Source: Pseudomonadales bacterium
Lineage (GTDB): Bacteria > Pseudomonadota > Gammaproteobacteria > Pseudomonadales > Pseudohongiellaceae
DNA length: 50,760 bases
Assembly (NCBI GenBank): GCA_022822865.1
Contig: JAJDYJ010000034.1
Span: 1 to 50,760, forward strand
Direction of reading: 5' to 3'
Positions 19,698-28,777 of the stretch are shown here, in pieces. Both the position numbers and the translations under genes were made by a program. The notes beneath the pieces are model-generated. The model ran no database searches. It had not been told where the DNA came from and worked only from the letters and a program-made list of their open reading frames with translations. Positions within the stretch are counted from its first letter, which is position 1. Every line of letters starts with the position of its first letter.

Positions 19698-21746
19698 TTA
19701 GCTGATGCGCATGCCTGGTTTGGCGCCGGTGTCGGGGTGGAGTGCCCAGATTTCTTTGCCGCCGGGGCCGGCGGCGAGGATCATGCCTTCGGAGATGCCG
19801 AATCTCATTTTGCGGGGTTTGAGGTTGGCGACGACCACGAGCAACTTCTCTACGAGTTCTTCCGGTTTGTATGCGCTGCGGATGCCGGCGAAGACGGTGC
19901 GTTCGACGGGGTTGCCTTGGGTGTCCACGCCGAGGTCCAGGCGCAGGCGCAGCAGCTTGTCGGCGCCGTCGACCAGGCCGGCTTCGATTACCCGGGCGAC
20001 GCGGAGGTCGACTTTGGCGAAGGCGCCGATTTCGATTTCTTCGGCGATATCCTCGATGGCTTCCTGCGCAGATTCCGGCTTCGCGCCGTCTTGTTGCTGA
20101 TTCCAGCTTTCCCTCGATTCTTCGACCATGGCTTGCACGGCGGTGGGTTCTACGCGGGTCATCAGCGGTTTGAAGCGGTTGATGCGGTGGTCGAGCAGCA
20201 GGGAGTCGAAATCGCTCCAGGACAATGGTTTGATCGCCAGAAATTCCTCGGCGTCGGCGGCCATGGCCGGCAGTACGGGTTTCAGGTAGCCGGCGAGCAG
20301 GCGGAAGGCGTTGATGCCGGTAGTGCAGATTTGTTGCAGCTCCGGCGACTTCCTGTCGGCTTTTGCGATTTCCCAGGGTTTGCGTTCGTTGAGGTACTGG
20401 TTGGCCTTGTCGGCCAGCGCCATGACTTGACGCACGGCCTTGCCGTATTCGCGCTGTTCGAACAGGTCGGCGATTTCGGCGGAAGCCTTGCGGATTTCTT
20501 CGATCAGGGGCTCGTTGTCGACAGCGTCGGCGAGCATGCCGCCGAAGTTCTTGCCGATGAAGCCGGCGCAACGGCTGGCGATGTTGACCAGCTTGCCGAC
20601 CAGGTCCGAGTTTACCCGCTGTACGAAGTCGTCCAGGTTCAGGTCCAGGTCGTCGACGCCGGGGCCGAGTTTTGCCGCCAGGTAATAGCGCAGGTACTCC
20701 GGGTTGAGGTGCTTCAGATAGGTTTCGGCGTTGATGAAGGTGCCGCGGGACTTCGACATCTTGGTGCCGTCCACTGTCACGAAGCCATGGACGAAGACCG
20801 CGTCGGGCGTCTTGTAGCCCGCGCTTTCCAGCATTGCCGGCCAGAAGAAGGTATGGAAATTGACGATGTCCTTGCCGATGAAATGGTAGAGCTCGTAATC
20901 GCCGCCCGGCCGCCACCAGTCGTCGAAATCGAGTCCCTCGCGCTTGCAATAGTTCAGAAAGCTCGCCATGTAGCCGATGGGAGCGTCGAGCCAGACATAG
21001 AAGTACTTGCCGGGATGTCCCGGAATTTCGAAACCGAAATAGGGCGCGTCGCGGCTGATGTCCCAGTCCTGCAGCCCTTCCTTCAACCATTCGCCGAGCT
21101 TGTTGGCGACGGCTTCGTGTACGGCGCCGCCATGTATCCATTCCCTGAGCATTTCGGTGAAGGCCGGCACGGTGAAGAAAAAATGCTCGGACTCCTTTTC
21201 CACCGGCGTCGCGCCGGAGAGCGCGGATTTCGGATTGATCAGTTCCGAGGGGCTATGGGTCGAGCCGCAGACCTCGCAATTGTCGCCGTATTGCCCCTCG
21301 GCCCCGCAGCGCGGGCAGGCGCCGGTGATATAGCGGTCGGCGAGGAACAGGTTCTTCTCCGGGTCGAACAACTGGCGGATATTGCGCCGGGCGATATGGC
21401 CGTTGCCTTCGAGCGCCAGATAGATCGATTCCGACAACTCCCGGTTTTCTTCCGAATGCGTGGTGTAAAAGTTGTCGAAGCCGATCAGGAAACCGTCGTA
21501 ATCGCGCCGATGCTCGCGGTTGACCCGGTCGATCAGTTCCTCGGGCGTGATGCCCTGGCTTTCGGCGCTGAGCATGATGGCGGTGCCATGAGCATCGTCG
21601 GCACAGACATAAATGCACTGGTGGCCGCGCATTTTCTGCAGGCGCACCCAGATATCGGTCTGGATCGCTTCCATGATGTGACCGAGATGGATGTCGCCGT
21701 TCGCATAGGGCAGGGCGTTGGTAACGAGAATCTTGCGCTGGCTCAC
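19698..21746 (-). CDS. metG: Methionyl-tRNA synthetase
   Basis: The class I enzyme charges tRNA-Met. It has the HIGH box in [10 protein letters not shown], a zinc knuckle with [18 protein letters not shown], the KMSKS loop ([11 protein letters not shown]), an anticodon-binding helical domain, and a C-terminal tRNA-binding domain of the EMAP type (from about residue 575, [20 protein letters not shown]), so it is the dimeric E. coli-like form (682 residues). GTG 21746 is the start: GAGGAA lies six bases upstream, while the in-frame ATG at 21782 would lie inside the rubredoxin gene and has no ribosome site. Confidence 0.96.
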   Translation of the reverse strand: MSQRKILVTNALPYANGDIHLGHIMEAIQTDIWVRLQKMRGHQCIYVCADDAHGTAIMLSAESQGITPEELIDRVNREHRRDYDGFLIGFDNFYTTHSEENRELSESIYLALEGNGHIARRNIRQLFDPEKNLFLADRYITGACPRCGAEGQYGDNCEVCGSTHSPSELINPKSALSGATPVEKESEHFFFTVPAFTEMLREWIHGGAVHEAVANKLGEWLKEGLQDWDISRDAPYFGFEIPGHPGKYFYVWLDAPIGYMASFLNYCKREGLDFDDWWRPGGDYELYHFIGKDIVNFHTFFWPAMLESAGYKTPDAVFVHGFVTVDGTKMSKSRGTFINAETYLKHLNPEYLRYYLAAKLGPGVDDLDLNLDDFVQRVNSDLVGKLVNIASRCAGFIGKNFGGMLADAVDNEPLIEEIRKASAEIADLFEQREYGKAVRQVMALADKANQYLNERKPWEIAKADRKSPELQQICTTGINAFRLLAGYLKPVLPAMAADAEEFLAIKPLSWSDFDSLLLDHRINRFKPLMTRVEPTAVQAMVEESRESWNQQQDGAKPESAQEAIEDIAEEIEIGAFAKVDLRVARVIEAGLVDGADKLLRLRLDLGVDTQGNPVERTVFAGIRSAYKPEELVEKLLVVVANLKPRKMRFGISEGMILAAGPGGKEIWALHPDTGAKPGMRIS

Positions 21747-21771
21747 CTGGAATTCCTCAAAGGAACGTCCC

Positions 21772-21936
21772 TCAGATTTCAATCATCTCGAAATCGTGCT
21801 TGGCTGCGCCGCAATCCGGGCAGCACCAGTCATCGGGAATATCTTCCCACCGCGTGCCGGCGGGAATGCCTTCCTCGGGCAGTCCGAGTTCCTCGTCGTA
21901 GACGAATCCGCAAATCTGACATTCCCACTGTTTCAT
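21772..21936 (-). CDS. Rubredoxin
   Basis: This 54-residue protein has the four iron-binding cysteines of rubredoxin at positions 6, 9, 39 and 42 (CQICG and CPDCG), plus the conserved [20 protein letters not shown] and KHDFEMIE. It carries one electron in the cytoplasm to a partner that is not in the window. GGAGG lies shortly before ATG 21936. Its stop is 26 bases upstream of the metG GTG, so the two genes are likely co-transcribed. Confidence 0.95.
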   Translation of the reverse strand: MKQWECQICGFVYDEELGLPEEGIPAGTRWEDIPDDWCCPDCGAAKHDFEMIEI

Positions 21937-22091
21937 GACCGCCTCCGATAGCCGCTGTTTACAGGTTCAGCGACGCGGCGGCATCATACTTTAACGAACC
22001 CGCAAAATCACCCGGATGGCGGGATGAACTGAAACCGGATTGGTTCTATCATGCGCTTGCGCCGCCGGGGCGGCGGCCTGGAGAAGATCGC

Positions 22092-22661
22092 ATGACAATC
22101 AAATCGGACCGGTGGATCAGGACGATGGCCGAAGAGCGGCGGATGATCGAGCCGTTCGAGCCGGGCCAGGTGCGCATGAACGCGGATCGCAGAATCATTT
22201 CCTATGGCACTTCGAGCTACGGCTACGACGTGCGTTGCGCGAACGAGTTCAAGATCTTCACCAATGTGCATACGACCGCCGTGGTCGATCCGAAGAATTT
22301 CGACGAAACCAGTTTCGTCAGCATCGAAGAGCCTTCCTGCATCATTCCGCCCAATTCCTTCGCGCTGGCCCGCACCGTGGAGTATTTCCGCATTCCCGCC
22401 AATGTGCTGACGGTCTGTCTCGGCAAGTCGACCTATGCCCGCTGCGGCATCATCGTCAACGTCACGCCGCTCGAGCCGGAATGGGAGGGGCACGTCACCC
22501 TCGAGTTTTCGAACACCACACCGTTGCCGGCCAAGATCTACGCCGGCGAAGGCGCCGCCCAGATGCTGTTTTTCGAAAGCGACGAACGTTGCGAAACGAC
22601 GTATCGCGAGCGCGGCGGCAAGTATATGGGCCAGAAGGGAGTCACCTTGCCCAAGGCCTGA
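22092..22661 (+). CDS. dcd: dCTP deaminase
   Basis: Dcd deaminates dCTP to dUTP, feeding thymidylate synthesis. The 189-residue sequence has [38 protein letters not shown] and [20 protein letters not shown], which holds the catalytic glutamate and nucleotide-site residues of the trimeric family. The length matches the Pseudomonas-type enzyme. The gene is transcribed on its own, divergent from rubredoxin-metG. Confidence 0.95.
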   Translation: MTIKSDRWIRTMAEERRMIEPFEPGQVRMNADRRIISYGTSSYGYDVRCANEFKIFTNVHTTAVVDPKNFDETSFVSIEEPSCIIPPNSFALARTVEYFRIPANVLTVCLGKSTYARCGIIVNVTPLEPEWEGHVTLEFSNTTPLPAKIYAGEGAAQMLFFESDERCETTYRERGGKYMGQKGVTLPKA

Positions 22662-22985
22662 GTGGCGTCATGCAAATGGCGAACAGGCAATAAATTGACG
22701 CTGCCGGCCGGAGCGTCAAGAAACCGACTTTGCGAATGCCGCTATCCGGCGCCTCGCATCTTCCCTAAGCTGCTGAATTTATTGTCTTTTTCGTGCGTTT
22801 ACGCATGAAGCGCCGAGTTGGAACGGTTCTTGCTCCTACCTATCTATCGGGTTTGCTCCCGTTGCAGGGCAACCGATCCGGCAGTCAACAACCGGCGGCT
22901 AATTCATACATCGACAGTTGGCCGAAGAAGTTTAGCGTTGCGAAGCGGGAACGATGAAAAAAGCGGAAAAGGACGACAGGGAAAC
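22662..22985 (+). other. Intergenic region between dcd and fliA
   Basis: No coding sequence is supported here. The frame of fliA stays open upstream, but those codons overlap the sigma-54 promoter and lack similarity to the family. The region would hold a leader of about 140 bases from the sigma-54 start to the fliA ATG. Confidence 0.7.
22818..22834 (+). promoter_or_regulatory. Sigma-54 (RpoN) promoter upstream of fliA
   Basis: TTGGAACGGTTCTTGCT matches the -24/-12 consensus YTGGCACGrNNNTTGCW at every defined position except one (A for C). The GG (22820-22821) and GC (22832-22833) are ten bases apart, as required. Transcription would start near 22845. Sigma-54 control of flagellar genes, including fliA, is established in Vibrio and related bacteria. 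Confidence 0.7.
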
Positions 22986-23717
22986 ATGAGTTCGGCAAGA
23001 AGTAACGCAGCGGAAAATGTGGAGAGCAGGGAATGGGCTCGGGAGACGGTGGAGAAACATGCGCCGCTGGTAAACCGCATCGCGCGCCATTTGCTGGCCA
23101 GAATGCCGGCCAATGTACAACTCGACGACCTGGTGCAATCCGGCATGATCGGACTGCTTGACGCAGCAAAAAAATACGACCAGACCAAGGGCGCCAGTTT
23201 CGAGACCTATGCCGGCATCCGGATCCAGGGCGCCATGCTCGACGAAGTCCGCAAGGGCGACTGGACCCCGCGTTCGGTGCATCGCAAGTCCCGCGCCGTG
23301 TCGAAGGCGATTCAGCAGATCGAAACGCGCACCGGCCGCCATGCCACCGACAAGGAAATCGCCGAGGAACTGCAGACCGATCTCGATTCCTACTATCACA
23401 TCCTGCAGGACGCTACCGGCACGCGGCTGTTCAGTTTCGACGAAATCAGCGAAGGCGCCGACCCGGCGCTCGAGACGCTCGACAGCGATTTGCCCGACCC
23501 CCTGGACAACCTGCAGCACAGCCGCTTCCAGCAGGATCTGACGAGCGCGATCGACGCATTGCCCGATCGCGAGAAACTCGTGCTGTCGCTGTATTACGAC
23601 GAAGAACTCAATCTGAAGGAAATCGGCGAGATCATCGGCGTCAGCGAATCGCGGGTCAGTCAGATTCACAGTCTTGCGGCCTTGCGGCTGCGCTCGAGAA
23701 TGTCCGAATGGAGTTGA
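22986..23717 (+). CDS. fliA: RNA polymerase sigma-28 factor for flagellar genes
   Basis: The 243-residue protein aligns throughout with FliA. Region 2 appears as PANVQLDDLVQSGMIGLLDA and ASFETYAGIRIQGAMLDEVR, then DWTPRSVHRKSR, region 3 with ATDKEIAEEL, LFSFDEIS, and region 4 with LPDREKLVLSLYYDEELNLK and the helix-turn-helix GVSESRVSQIHSLA. It directs late flagellar and chemotaxis transcription. In Pseudomonas, Vibrio and Shewanella, fliA is followed by cheYZAB and other genes before ccmA. Here ccmA follows after 66 bases, so those genes are missing from this place. Confidence 0.93.
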   Translation: MSSARSNAAENVESREWARETVEKHAPLVNRIARHLLARMPANVQLDDLVQSGMIGLLDAAKKYDQTKGASFETYAGIRIQGAMLDEVRKGDWTPRSVHRKSRAVSKAIQQIETRTGRHATDKEIAEELQTDLDSYYHILQDATGTRLFSFDEISEGADPALETLDSDLPDPLDNLQHSRFQQDLTSAIDALPDREKLVLSLYYDEELNLKEIGEIIGVSESRVSQIHSLAALRLRSRMSEWS

Positions 23718-23744
23718 CGCCGGAACAGGCCGAACCGGGTCCGC

Positions 23745-23750
23745 TATAAT
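23745..23750 (+). promoter_or_regulatory. -10 hexamer for the ccm operon
   Basis: A perfect TATAAT lies 33 bases before the ccmA GTG. TTGACG at 23714-23719 is too far upstream (25-base spacer) to be an ordinary -35 partner, so the promoter may be activator-dependent or weak. Confidence 0.4.
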
Positions 23751-23783
23751 CCCGTCCGGACCCTTCCACCGGAACGGCAGACA

Positions 23784-24428
23784 GTGACCGAGAATTCCCA
23801 GGATGCACGCCCCTTGCTCGAGGTCCGCGCGCTGACCTGCGAACGGAGCGAACGCCTGCTGTTCCGCGATCTCGAATTTTCCCTCGATTCCGGCCAGGTG
23901 CTCCAGGTAAGGGGCGGCAACGGTTCGGGCAAGACCACCCTGATGCGCATCGTCTGTGGACTCAACGACAGCTTCGAGGGCGAGTTGTACTGGCGTGGCG
24001 AAACGCTCGGCGAGCGCTGGGAGGCCTTTCACGCGAACCTGTTGTACATCGGCCACCGGGTGGCGGTGAATCACGTACTGACGCCGCTGGAGAATCTGCG
24101 CTGGAGTTGCCGCCTGCACGATCCGGCGGACGATGCCGGCATTCGCGCGGCGCTCGCGGAAATGGACCTGGCGGGTTATGAGGATTCGCCCTGTTATTCG
24201 CTTTCCGCGGGGCAGCAGCAACGGGTATCGCTCGCCAGATTGTCGCTCAGCAGCGCGGAATTGTGGATTCTCGACGAACCGTTCACGACGCTCGACGTGG
24301 ACGGCGTCGCCTTGCTGGAAAATCTTGTGGCGCGCCATGCCCGCGAGGGTGGAGCCGTGCTGATCACGACCCACCACAAGCTGGTCCTGCCGCATTTGCG
24401 CACTTTGACGCTGGGGGTGGCGCGATGA
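23784..24428 (+). CDS. ccmA: Heme exporter ATP-binding protein CcmA
   Basis: CcmA is the ATPase of the CcmABCD complex that releases holo-CcmE. The 214-residue protein has Walker A GGNGSGKTT (about 54-62), the ABC signature LSAGQQQRVSLARL, Walker B LWILDEPF and the switch histidine in ITTHH. It starts with GTG. Its TGA overlaps the ccmB ATG by four bases. It heads the uninterrupted ccmA-I run. Confidence 0.95.
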   Translation: MTENSQDARPLLEVRALTCERSERLLFRDLEFSLDSGQVLQVRGGNGSGKTTLMRIVCGLNDSFEGELYWRGETLGERWEAFHANLLYIGHRVAVNHVLTPLENLRWSCRLHDPADDAGIRAALAEMDLAGYEDSPCYSLSAGQQQRVSLARLSLSSAELWILDEPFTTLDVDGVALLENLVARHAREGGAVLITTHHKLVLPHLRTLTLGVAR

Positions 24429-25108
24429 ATCGCGCGGGCGCCGGCGCCGCGTTCCGGGCGACGCTGAAACGCGATCTGCTGATCAGCGTGAAGCGGCGCA
24501 ACGACATCCTCAATCCCTTCATGTTCTTCGTCATCGTCGTGTCGCTGTTTCCCATCGGCATCAGTCCGGAAAGCGCGATGTTGCGGCAGATCGCCGCGGG
24601 GGTGATCTGGATTGCCGTGCTGCTGGCCTCGATGTTGTCGATGGACAGTCTCTATCGCTCGGACTACGAGGATGGTTCGCTGGAACAGTTATTGCTCAGT
24701 TCCCAGCCGCTCTACCTGCTCGTATTCGCGAAGAACATCGCCCACTGGCTGGTGAGCGGATTGCCGGTGATTCTGGTATCGCCTTTGCTCGCCTACATGC
24801 TGGCGCTGCCCGCCGAGGGGTACGTCACCCTGGTGCTGTCGCTGCTGCTCGGCACGCCGGTGGTCGGCATGCTCGGCTCGATCGCGGTGGCGCTGACCGT
24901 CGGGCTCGGCAGCCGCGGCCTGATCCTGGCGGTGATCACCGTGCCGATGAGCGTGCCCGTGCTCATCTTCGGCACGCTGGCGGTGCAGAATTCCCTGGCC
25001 GGAGGTTCGCCGCTCGGCTATCTGGCCCTGCTCGGCGCCATGCTGGCGGCGGCGGTCAGCCTGGCGCCGGTCGCGACCGCGGCCGCCTTGCGTATTTCCC
25101 TGAACTGA
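24425..25108 (+). CDS. ccmB: Heme exporter membrane protein CcmB
   Basis: The 227-residue permease subunit partners CcmA. It has about six hydrophobic segments, and the family blocks LKRDLLISVKRRNDILNPFMFF, LYRSDYEDGSLEQLLLS and KNIAHWLVSGLPVILVSPLLA are all present. ATG 24425 overlaps the ccmA stop. The remaining frame upstream is inside ccmA and is not used. A 150-base gap follows before ccmC, unusual inside this operon. Confidence 0.94.
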   Translation: MNRAGAGAAFRATLKRDLLISVKRRNDILNPFMFFVIVVSLFPIGISPESAMLRQIAAGVIWIAVLLASMLSMDSLYRSDYEDGSLEQLLLSSQPLYLLVFAKNIAHWLVSGLPVILVSPLLAYMLALPAEGYVTLVLSLLLGTPVVGMLGSIAVALTVGLGSRGLILAVITVPMSVPVLIFGTLAVQNSLAGGSPLGYLALLGAMLAAAVSLAPVATAAALRISLN

Positions 25109-25170
25109 CCGGACGATGGGGACCGGAATCGGCAAGCCGGGAGCAACGGTTACAGATTGTAGCCGTGGCC

Positions 25171-25198
25171 TTAGCTTTGCGGCGGCTTCGGTTACAAT
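25171..25198 (+). promoter_or_regulatory. Possible internal promoter ahead of ccmC
   Basis: TTAGCT (25171-25176) and TACAAT (25193-25198) are 16 bases apart within the only sizeable gap in the ccm run. The -10 is good and the -35 mediocre. It could give ccmC-I a separate start. Confidence 0.35.
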
Positions 25199-25258
25199 GG
25201 CGACTTGCCCGATGGGCGCGGTCGCCCGGCCGCGCGTTCGATTCACGAGGTAGAAAAA

Positions 25259-26014
25259 GTGTCTGGCAGATGGCAATGGTTTCACCGGCTCGGTTCGCCG
25301 AAATGGTTTTATGAGAAGACCACGCGCTGGCTGCCCTGGCTGGTCGGGGCCATGGCGCTGTTTCTTGCCGTGGGGATTGTCTGGGCGCTGCTGTTTCTGC
25401 CGCCGGACTACCAGCAGGGCCATACTTCGCGCATCCTCGTCGTGCATGTCGCGGTGGCGGGCACTTCGCTGTCCTTTTTTCCGTTGATGGCCGTGGCGGG
25501 CACGGTCACCCTGGTCTGGCGCATCAAGCTTGCCGACATGGTGGCGAAAAACGCGGCGCCGCTCGGCGCCTGGTTTACCTTTCTGACCCTGGCGACCGGA
25601 TCGATCTGGGGCAGCGTGAGCTGGGGCACCTGGTGGGAATGGACCGACAGCCGGCTGGTGTCGATGCTGTTCCAGTTGTTCCTGCTGCTTGGCGTGATTT
25701 CGTTGCGCACCGCCATCGAGAATGCCGAAACCGCCGCCCGGGCCTGTGCGCTGCTGTCTATCGTCGGCTGCATCAATGTCGTCATCATCAAGTACTCGGT
25801 CGACTGGTGGAATACCTTGCACCAGCCTTCGAGCCCGATCTCCATGGAAGTCGGCAGCCCGAACGGACCCGAATTCTGGGTCGCCACCGCGGTCATGATC
25901 GTGGCGGTCTACCTGTTCCTGGCGGTGAGCCTGATACTGACGACGCGCAATGAGATTCTCCAGCGCGAGGACAAGGCGCAATGGGTGCGGGAACTGGTGG
26001 CGCAGGCGCGCTAG
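25259..26014 (+). CDS. ccmC: Heme-handling membrane protein CcmC (divergent)
   Basis: CcmC places heme on CcmE in the periplasm. The protein has six likely membrane spans, YQQGHTSRILVVHV with the first conserved His, and IIKYSVDWWNTLHQPSS with the second. The WWD segment is odd: it reads WGTWWEWTDSRLVS where most CcmC proteins have WGTWWVWDARLTS, which breaks the W-D pair by an inserted Thr. Likewise HVPAAW is replaced by HVAVAG. GTG 25259 is the start because GAGG lies eight bases upstream and the family begins there; an upstream TTG is less likely. The length is 251 residues. Confidence 0.9.
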   Translation: MSGRWQWFHRLGSPKWFYEKTTRWLPWLVGAMALFLAVGIVWALLFLPPDYQQGHTSRILVVHVAVAGTSLSFFPLMAVAGTVTLVWRIKLADMVAKNAAPLGAWFTFLTLATGSIWGSVSWGTWWEWTDSRLVSMLFQLFLLLGVISLRTAIENAETAARACALLSIVGCINVVIIKYSVDWWNTLHQPSSPISMEVGSPNGPEFWVATAVMIVAVYLFLAVSLILTTRNEILQREDKAQWVRELVAQAR

Positions 26015-26039
26015 CAGCGCCCGCAGAGGTGAAACACGG

Positions 26040-26294
26040 ATGATCGATGGTATACAATTCAACAGTTTAAGCGAGTTTCTCGCGATGGGCGGCTATGCCT
26101 TCAACGTGTGGTCGGTATATGCGCTTTTCGCCATATTCCTGGTCGCCAACCTGGCATTGCCATTGCGCAAGCGCAGGCTGATCCTGCGCGACCAGAAGCG
26201 AAGGCTCGCCGCGCTCGATGCGCGGGAGGACAGCGCCCGCGATCCGGCGGACAGCGCCGGCTGGGAAGTCAGCATGGCAGGAGACGAGAAATGA
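26040..26294 (+). CDS. ccmD: Heme exporter protein CcmD
   Basis: This 84-residue single-span protein has the CcmD core LSEFLAMGGYAFNVWSVYALF just before the membrane helix (about 20-42), then a basic patch PLRKRRLILRDQKRR on the cytoplasmic side. It tethers CcmE and CcmC to the CcmAB exporter. It is longer than the E. coli protein (69) because of an acidic tail. Its stop overlaps the ccmE start by four bases. Confidence 0.9.
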   Translation: MIDGIQFNSLSEFLAMGGYAFNVWSVYALFAIFLVANLALPLRKRRLILRDQKRRLAALDAREDSARDPADSAGWEVSMAGDEK

Positions 26295-26761
26295 TGAAGC
26301 CGCATCGCCGCAAGAGGCTAGGAGTGATTTTGTTCGTCGCTTTCGGATTGAGCGTGGCCGTGATGCTGACCTTGTTCGCCCTGAGCCAGAACATCAACAT
26401 GTTCTACACGCCCACCGAAGTGGCAAACGGCGAGGTCGAGACCGGCACCATGTTCCGCATCGGCGGCATGGTCAAGGACGGTTCGGTCGAACAGCAACAG
26501 GAAAGCCTGGCGGTGAGTTTCGTGACCACCGATTTCGTTCACGACGTGCCGATCGAATACGAGGGCATCCTGCCGGATCTGTTCCGCGAAGGGCAGGGCA
26601 TCGTCGCCGAAGGCAGGCTCGATACGCTGGGCGTGTTCCAGGCCAGCCGGGTACTCGCCAAGCACGACGAGAATTACATGTCGCCGGAAGTCCGGGCCGC
26701 CCTGGAGCAGGCCGGCGTGAACCCGGACAACCACCAGTTCGGGGCGACCCCGGAGGACTGA
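26291..26761 (+). CDS. ccmE: Periplasmic heme chaperone CcmE
   Basis: CcmE binds heme covalently and ferries it to CcmF. The 156-residue protein has one N-terminal anchor (LGVILFVAFGLSVAVMLTLF) followed by a beta barrel with FRIGGMVKDGSV and VAEGRLD. The heme-attachment motif HDENY is intact near the C-terminus. Both ends touch neighbouring genes: ATGA overlap with ccmD, and the ccmF ATG begins directly after the stop. Confidence 0.95.
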   Translation: MMKPHRRKRLGVILFVAFGLSVAVMLTLFALSQNINMFYTPTEVANGEVETGTMFRIGGMVKDGSVEQQQESLAVSFVTTDFVHDVPIEYEGILPDLFREGQGIVAEGRLDTLGVFQASRVLAKHDENYMSPEVRAALEQAGVNPDNHQFGATPED

Positions 26762-28777
26762 ATGATCCCCGAACTGGGTCAGTTTTCGCTGATTCTGGCG
26801 TTCTGCCTCAGTATTCTGCTGGGCGTAATGCCGCTGGCGGGCGCCGCCACGGGCAATCGCCTCTGGATGAACATGGGTCGGCCGCTCAGCGCCGGACTCT
26901 TCGTATTCCTCGGCATCTGCCTGGTCATCCTGGCTCATGCCTTCGTCACCGACGACTTTTCGGTCCGCATCGTCGCCGCCCAATCGAATTCGCTGCTGCC
27001 CATGCAATACAAGGTGACCGCGCTCTGGGGCGGTCACGAAGGCAGTTTCCTGTTGTGGACCTTCATGCTTTCCGGCTGGATTCTGGCGGTCGGCATGTTC
27101 AGCAAGAGCATGCCCGGTGAATTCGTCGCCCGGGTGCTTGGCGTGCTCGGCCTGCTTTGCGCGAGCTATATCCTGTTCATGCTCGCCACCTCCAACCCCT
27201 TCGACCGCATGGTCCCGGTGCCGCCGGCCGACGGCGCGGACCTGAACACCGCCTTGCAGGACATCGGCTTCATCTTGCATCCGCCGACCTTGTACATGGG
27301 TTACGTCGGATTTTCCGTGGTGTTCGCCTTCGCCATCTCCGCCTTGCTCAGCGGCCGCCTAGACGCCGCCTGGGCGCGCTGGTCGCGTCCCTGGGCCAAT
27401 GTGTCCTGGGCGATATTGACCATCGGCATCGCGCTGGGAAGCTGGTGGGCCTATTACGAATTGGGCTGGGGCGGCTGGTGGGCCTGGGATCCGGTGGAAA
27501 ATCCGCCGCTGATCACCTGGCTGTTCGGCGCGGCGCTGATCCATTCGCTGGCGGTAACCGAAAAGCGCCGCGTGTTCAAGAGCTGGACGGTATTACTCGC
27601 AATCCTCGCTTTCGCCGGCAGTCTGCTCGGCACTTTCATCACGCGATCGGGCCTGCTGACCTCAGTGCACGCCTTTGCCAGCGATCCTTCCCGAGGGGTC
27701 TTTATTCTCGCCATTCTCGGCGTTTTCGTCGGCGGCGCCTTGCTGCTCTATGCGATACGCGCGCCCCTGATCAGGAGCGAGTTCGGTTTCGGCTCGCTTT
27801 CCCGGGAACTGTTTCTGCTCGCCAATAACGTCATTCTCGTCGTGGCCGCGGCCTCGGTATTTCTCGGCACGCTTTTCCCGATGGTCTATCAGGCGCTGAC
27901 CGGGGATCTGATCTCGATCGGACCGCCGTATTTCAACATCATTTTCGTGCCGCTGATGATCGTGCTGGTCATCCTGCTCGGCATCGGACCGGTCAGCCGC
28001 TGGAAGAAGACCTCGGGCGCCCATCTGCAACAGCAACTCGGCAAGGTGGCGGCCGCCAGCCTGGTGCTCGGCGTGGCGCTGCCGCTGATCATACTGCTGG
28101 ACGTCTCCATCCCGGCCACCATCGCCGTGGCGCTGGCGGTCTGGATCGTGCTCGGCATCGGCCGGGACCTGGCCACAAAGACGGCCAACAAGCCCAGTCT
28201 CTGGCAGGGCCTGCGCTCGCTCACTTACGGCTATTACGGCATGCAGGGCGCGCATTTCGGCGTTGCCGTCATGCTCGTCGGCGTGGCCCTTACCAGTTAT
28301 TTCAGCACCGAGAAAAGCGTATTGCTGCAGCCCGGCGAAACCGTGGACCTCGGCGGCTACGATTTTCTGTTCACCGGCAGCGAACGCATTGCCGGGCCGA
28401 ATTACCAGGCCAACCGGGCCGAGATACTGGTGACCCGCGACGGTGAGGCCGTGGCGGATCTGTATCCTGAATTGCGCGTCTATCTCGCCAGCGGCACGCC
28501 GTCGACCGAAATGGCCATCGACCCGAGCCTGTGGCGCGACCTGTTCGTCACGCCCGGCGAAATTCGCGACAACGGCGCCTGGACCATGACGGTATACGTC
28601 AAGCCCTTCGTCCGCTGGATCTGGCTGGGCGCCATCATCATGGCCCTGAGCGCGGCCATCGCCGCCGCCGACCGCCGTTATCGCAAGTTGGCGCGAGTGC
28701 GCAAACAGACCAGGACACCAGCCGGCGGCGCATTCGGACATGGCGAAATGCATCCCGCTTCCGGAGGCGGCACATGA
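26762..28777 (+). CDS. ccmF: Heme lyase subunit CcmF
   Basis: CcmF attaches heme to apocytochrome c with CcmH. The 671-residue protein has around 15 membrane segments. Its WWD region GWGGWWAWDPVENPPL is intact, and HEGSFLLWTF and ALIHSLAVTEKR hold conserved histidines. The residues after VEN (PPLITWL) differ from the common ASFMPWL. The end, GGYDFLFTGSERIAGPNY and then a last membrane helix before RRYRKL, matches the family, with a 20-residue tail. Its stop overlaps the ccmG start. Confidence 0.95.
   Translation: MIPELGQFSLILAFCLSILLGVMPLAGAATGNRLWMNMGRPLSAGLFVFLGICLVILAHAFVTDDFSVRIVAAQSNSLLPMQYKVTALWGGHEGSFLLWTFMLSGWILAVGMFSKSMPGEFVARVLGVLGLLCASYILFMLATSNPFDRMVPVPPADGADLNTALQDIGFILHPPTLYMGYVGFSVVFAFAISALLSGRLDAAWARWSRPWANVSWAILTIGIALGSWWAYYELGWGGWWAWDPVENPPLITWLFGAALIHSLAVTEKRRVFKSWTVLLAILAFAGSLLGTFITRSGLLTSVHAFASDPSRGVFILAILGVFVGGALLLYAIRAPLIRSEFGFGSLSRELFLLANNVILVVAAASVFLGTLFPMVYQALTGDLISIGPPYFNIIFVPLMIVLVILLGIGPVSRWKKTSGAHLQQQLGKVAAASLVLGVALPLIILLDVSIPATIAVALAVWIVLGIGRDLATKTANKPSLWQGLRSLTYGYYGMQGAHFGVAVMLVGVALTSYFSTEKSVLLQPGETVDLGGYDFLFTGSERIAGPNYQANRAEILVTRDGEAVADLYPELRVYLASGTPSTEMAIDPSLWRDLFVTPGEIRDNGAWTMTVYVKPFVRWIWLGAIIMALSAAIAAADRRYRKLARVRKQTRTPAGGAFGHGEMHPASGGGT

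Noticed and set aside
19683..21938. Open frame of 751 codons opposite metG
   Set aside because: It mirrors metG across its whole length and shows no domain; the metG strand has HIGH, KMSKS and a zinc knuckle.
22818..22985. N-terminal extension of FliA from a TTG at 22818
   Set aside because: It would begin inside the sigma-54 promoter and adds 56 residues with no family similarity; ATG 22986 gives the normal length.
24689..26062. Open frame opposite ccmB-ccmC
   Set aside because: The sequence is Gln/Arg/His-rich shadow text of membrane-protein genes and crosses two clear genes.
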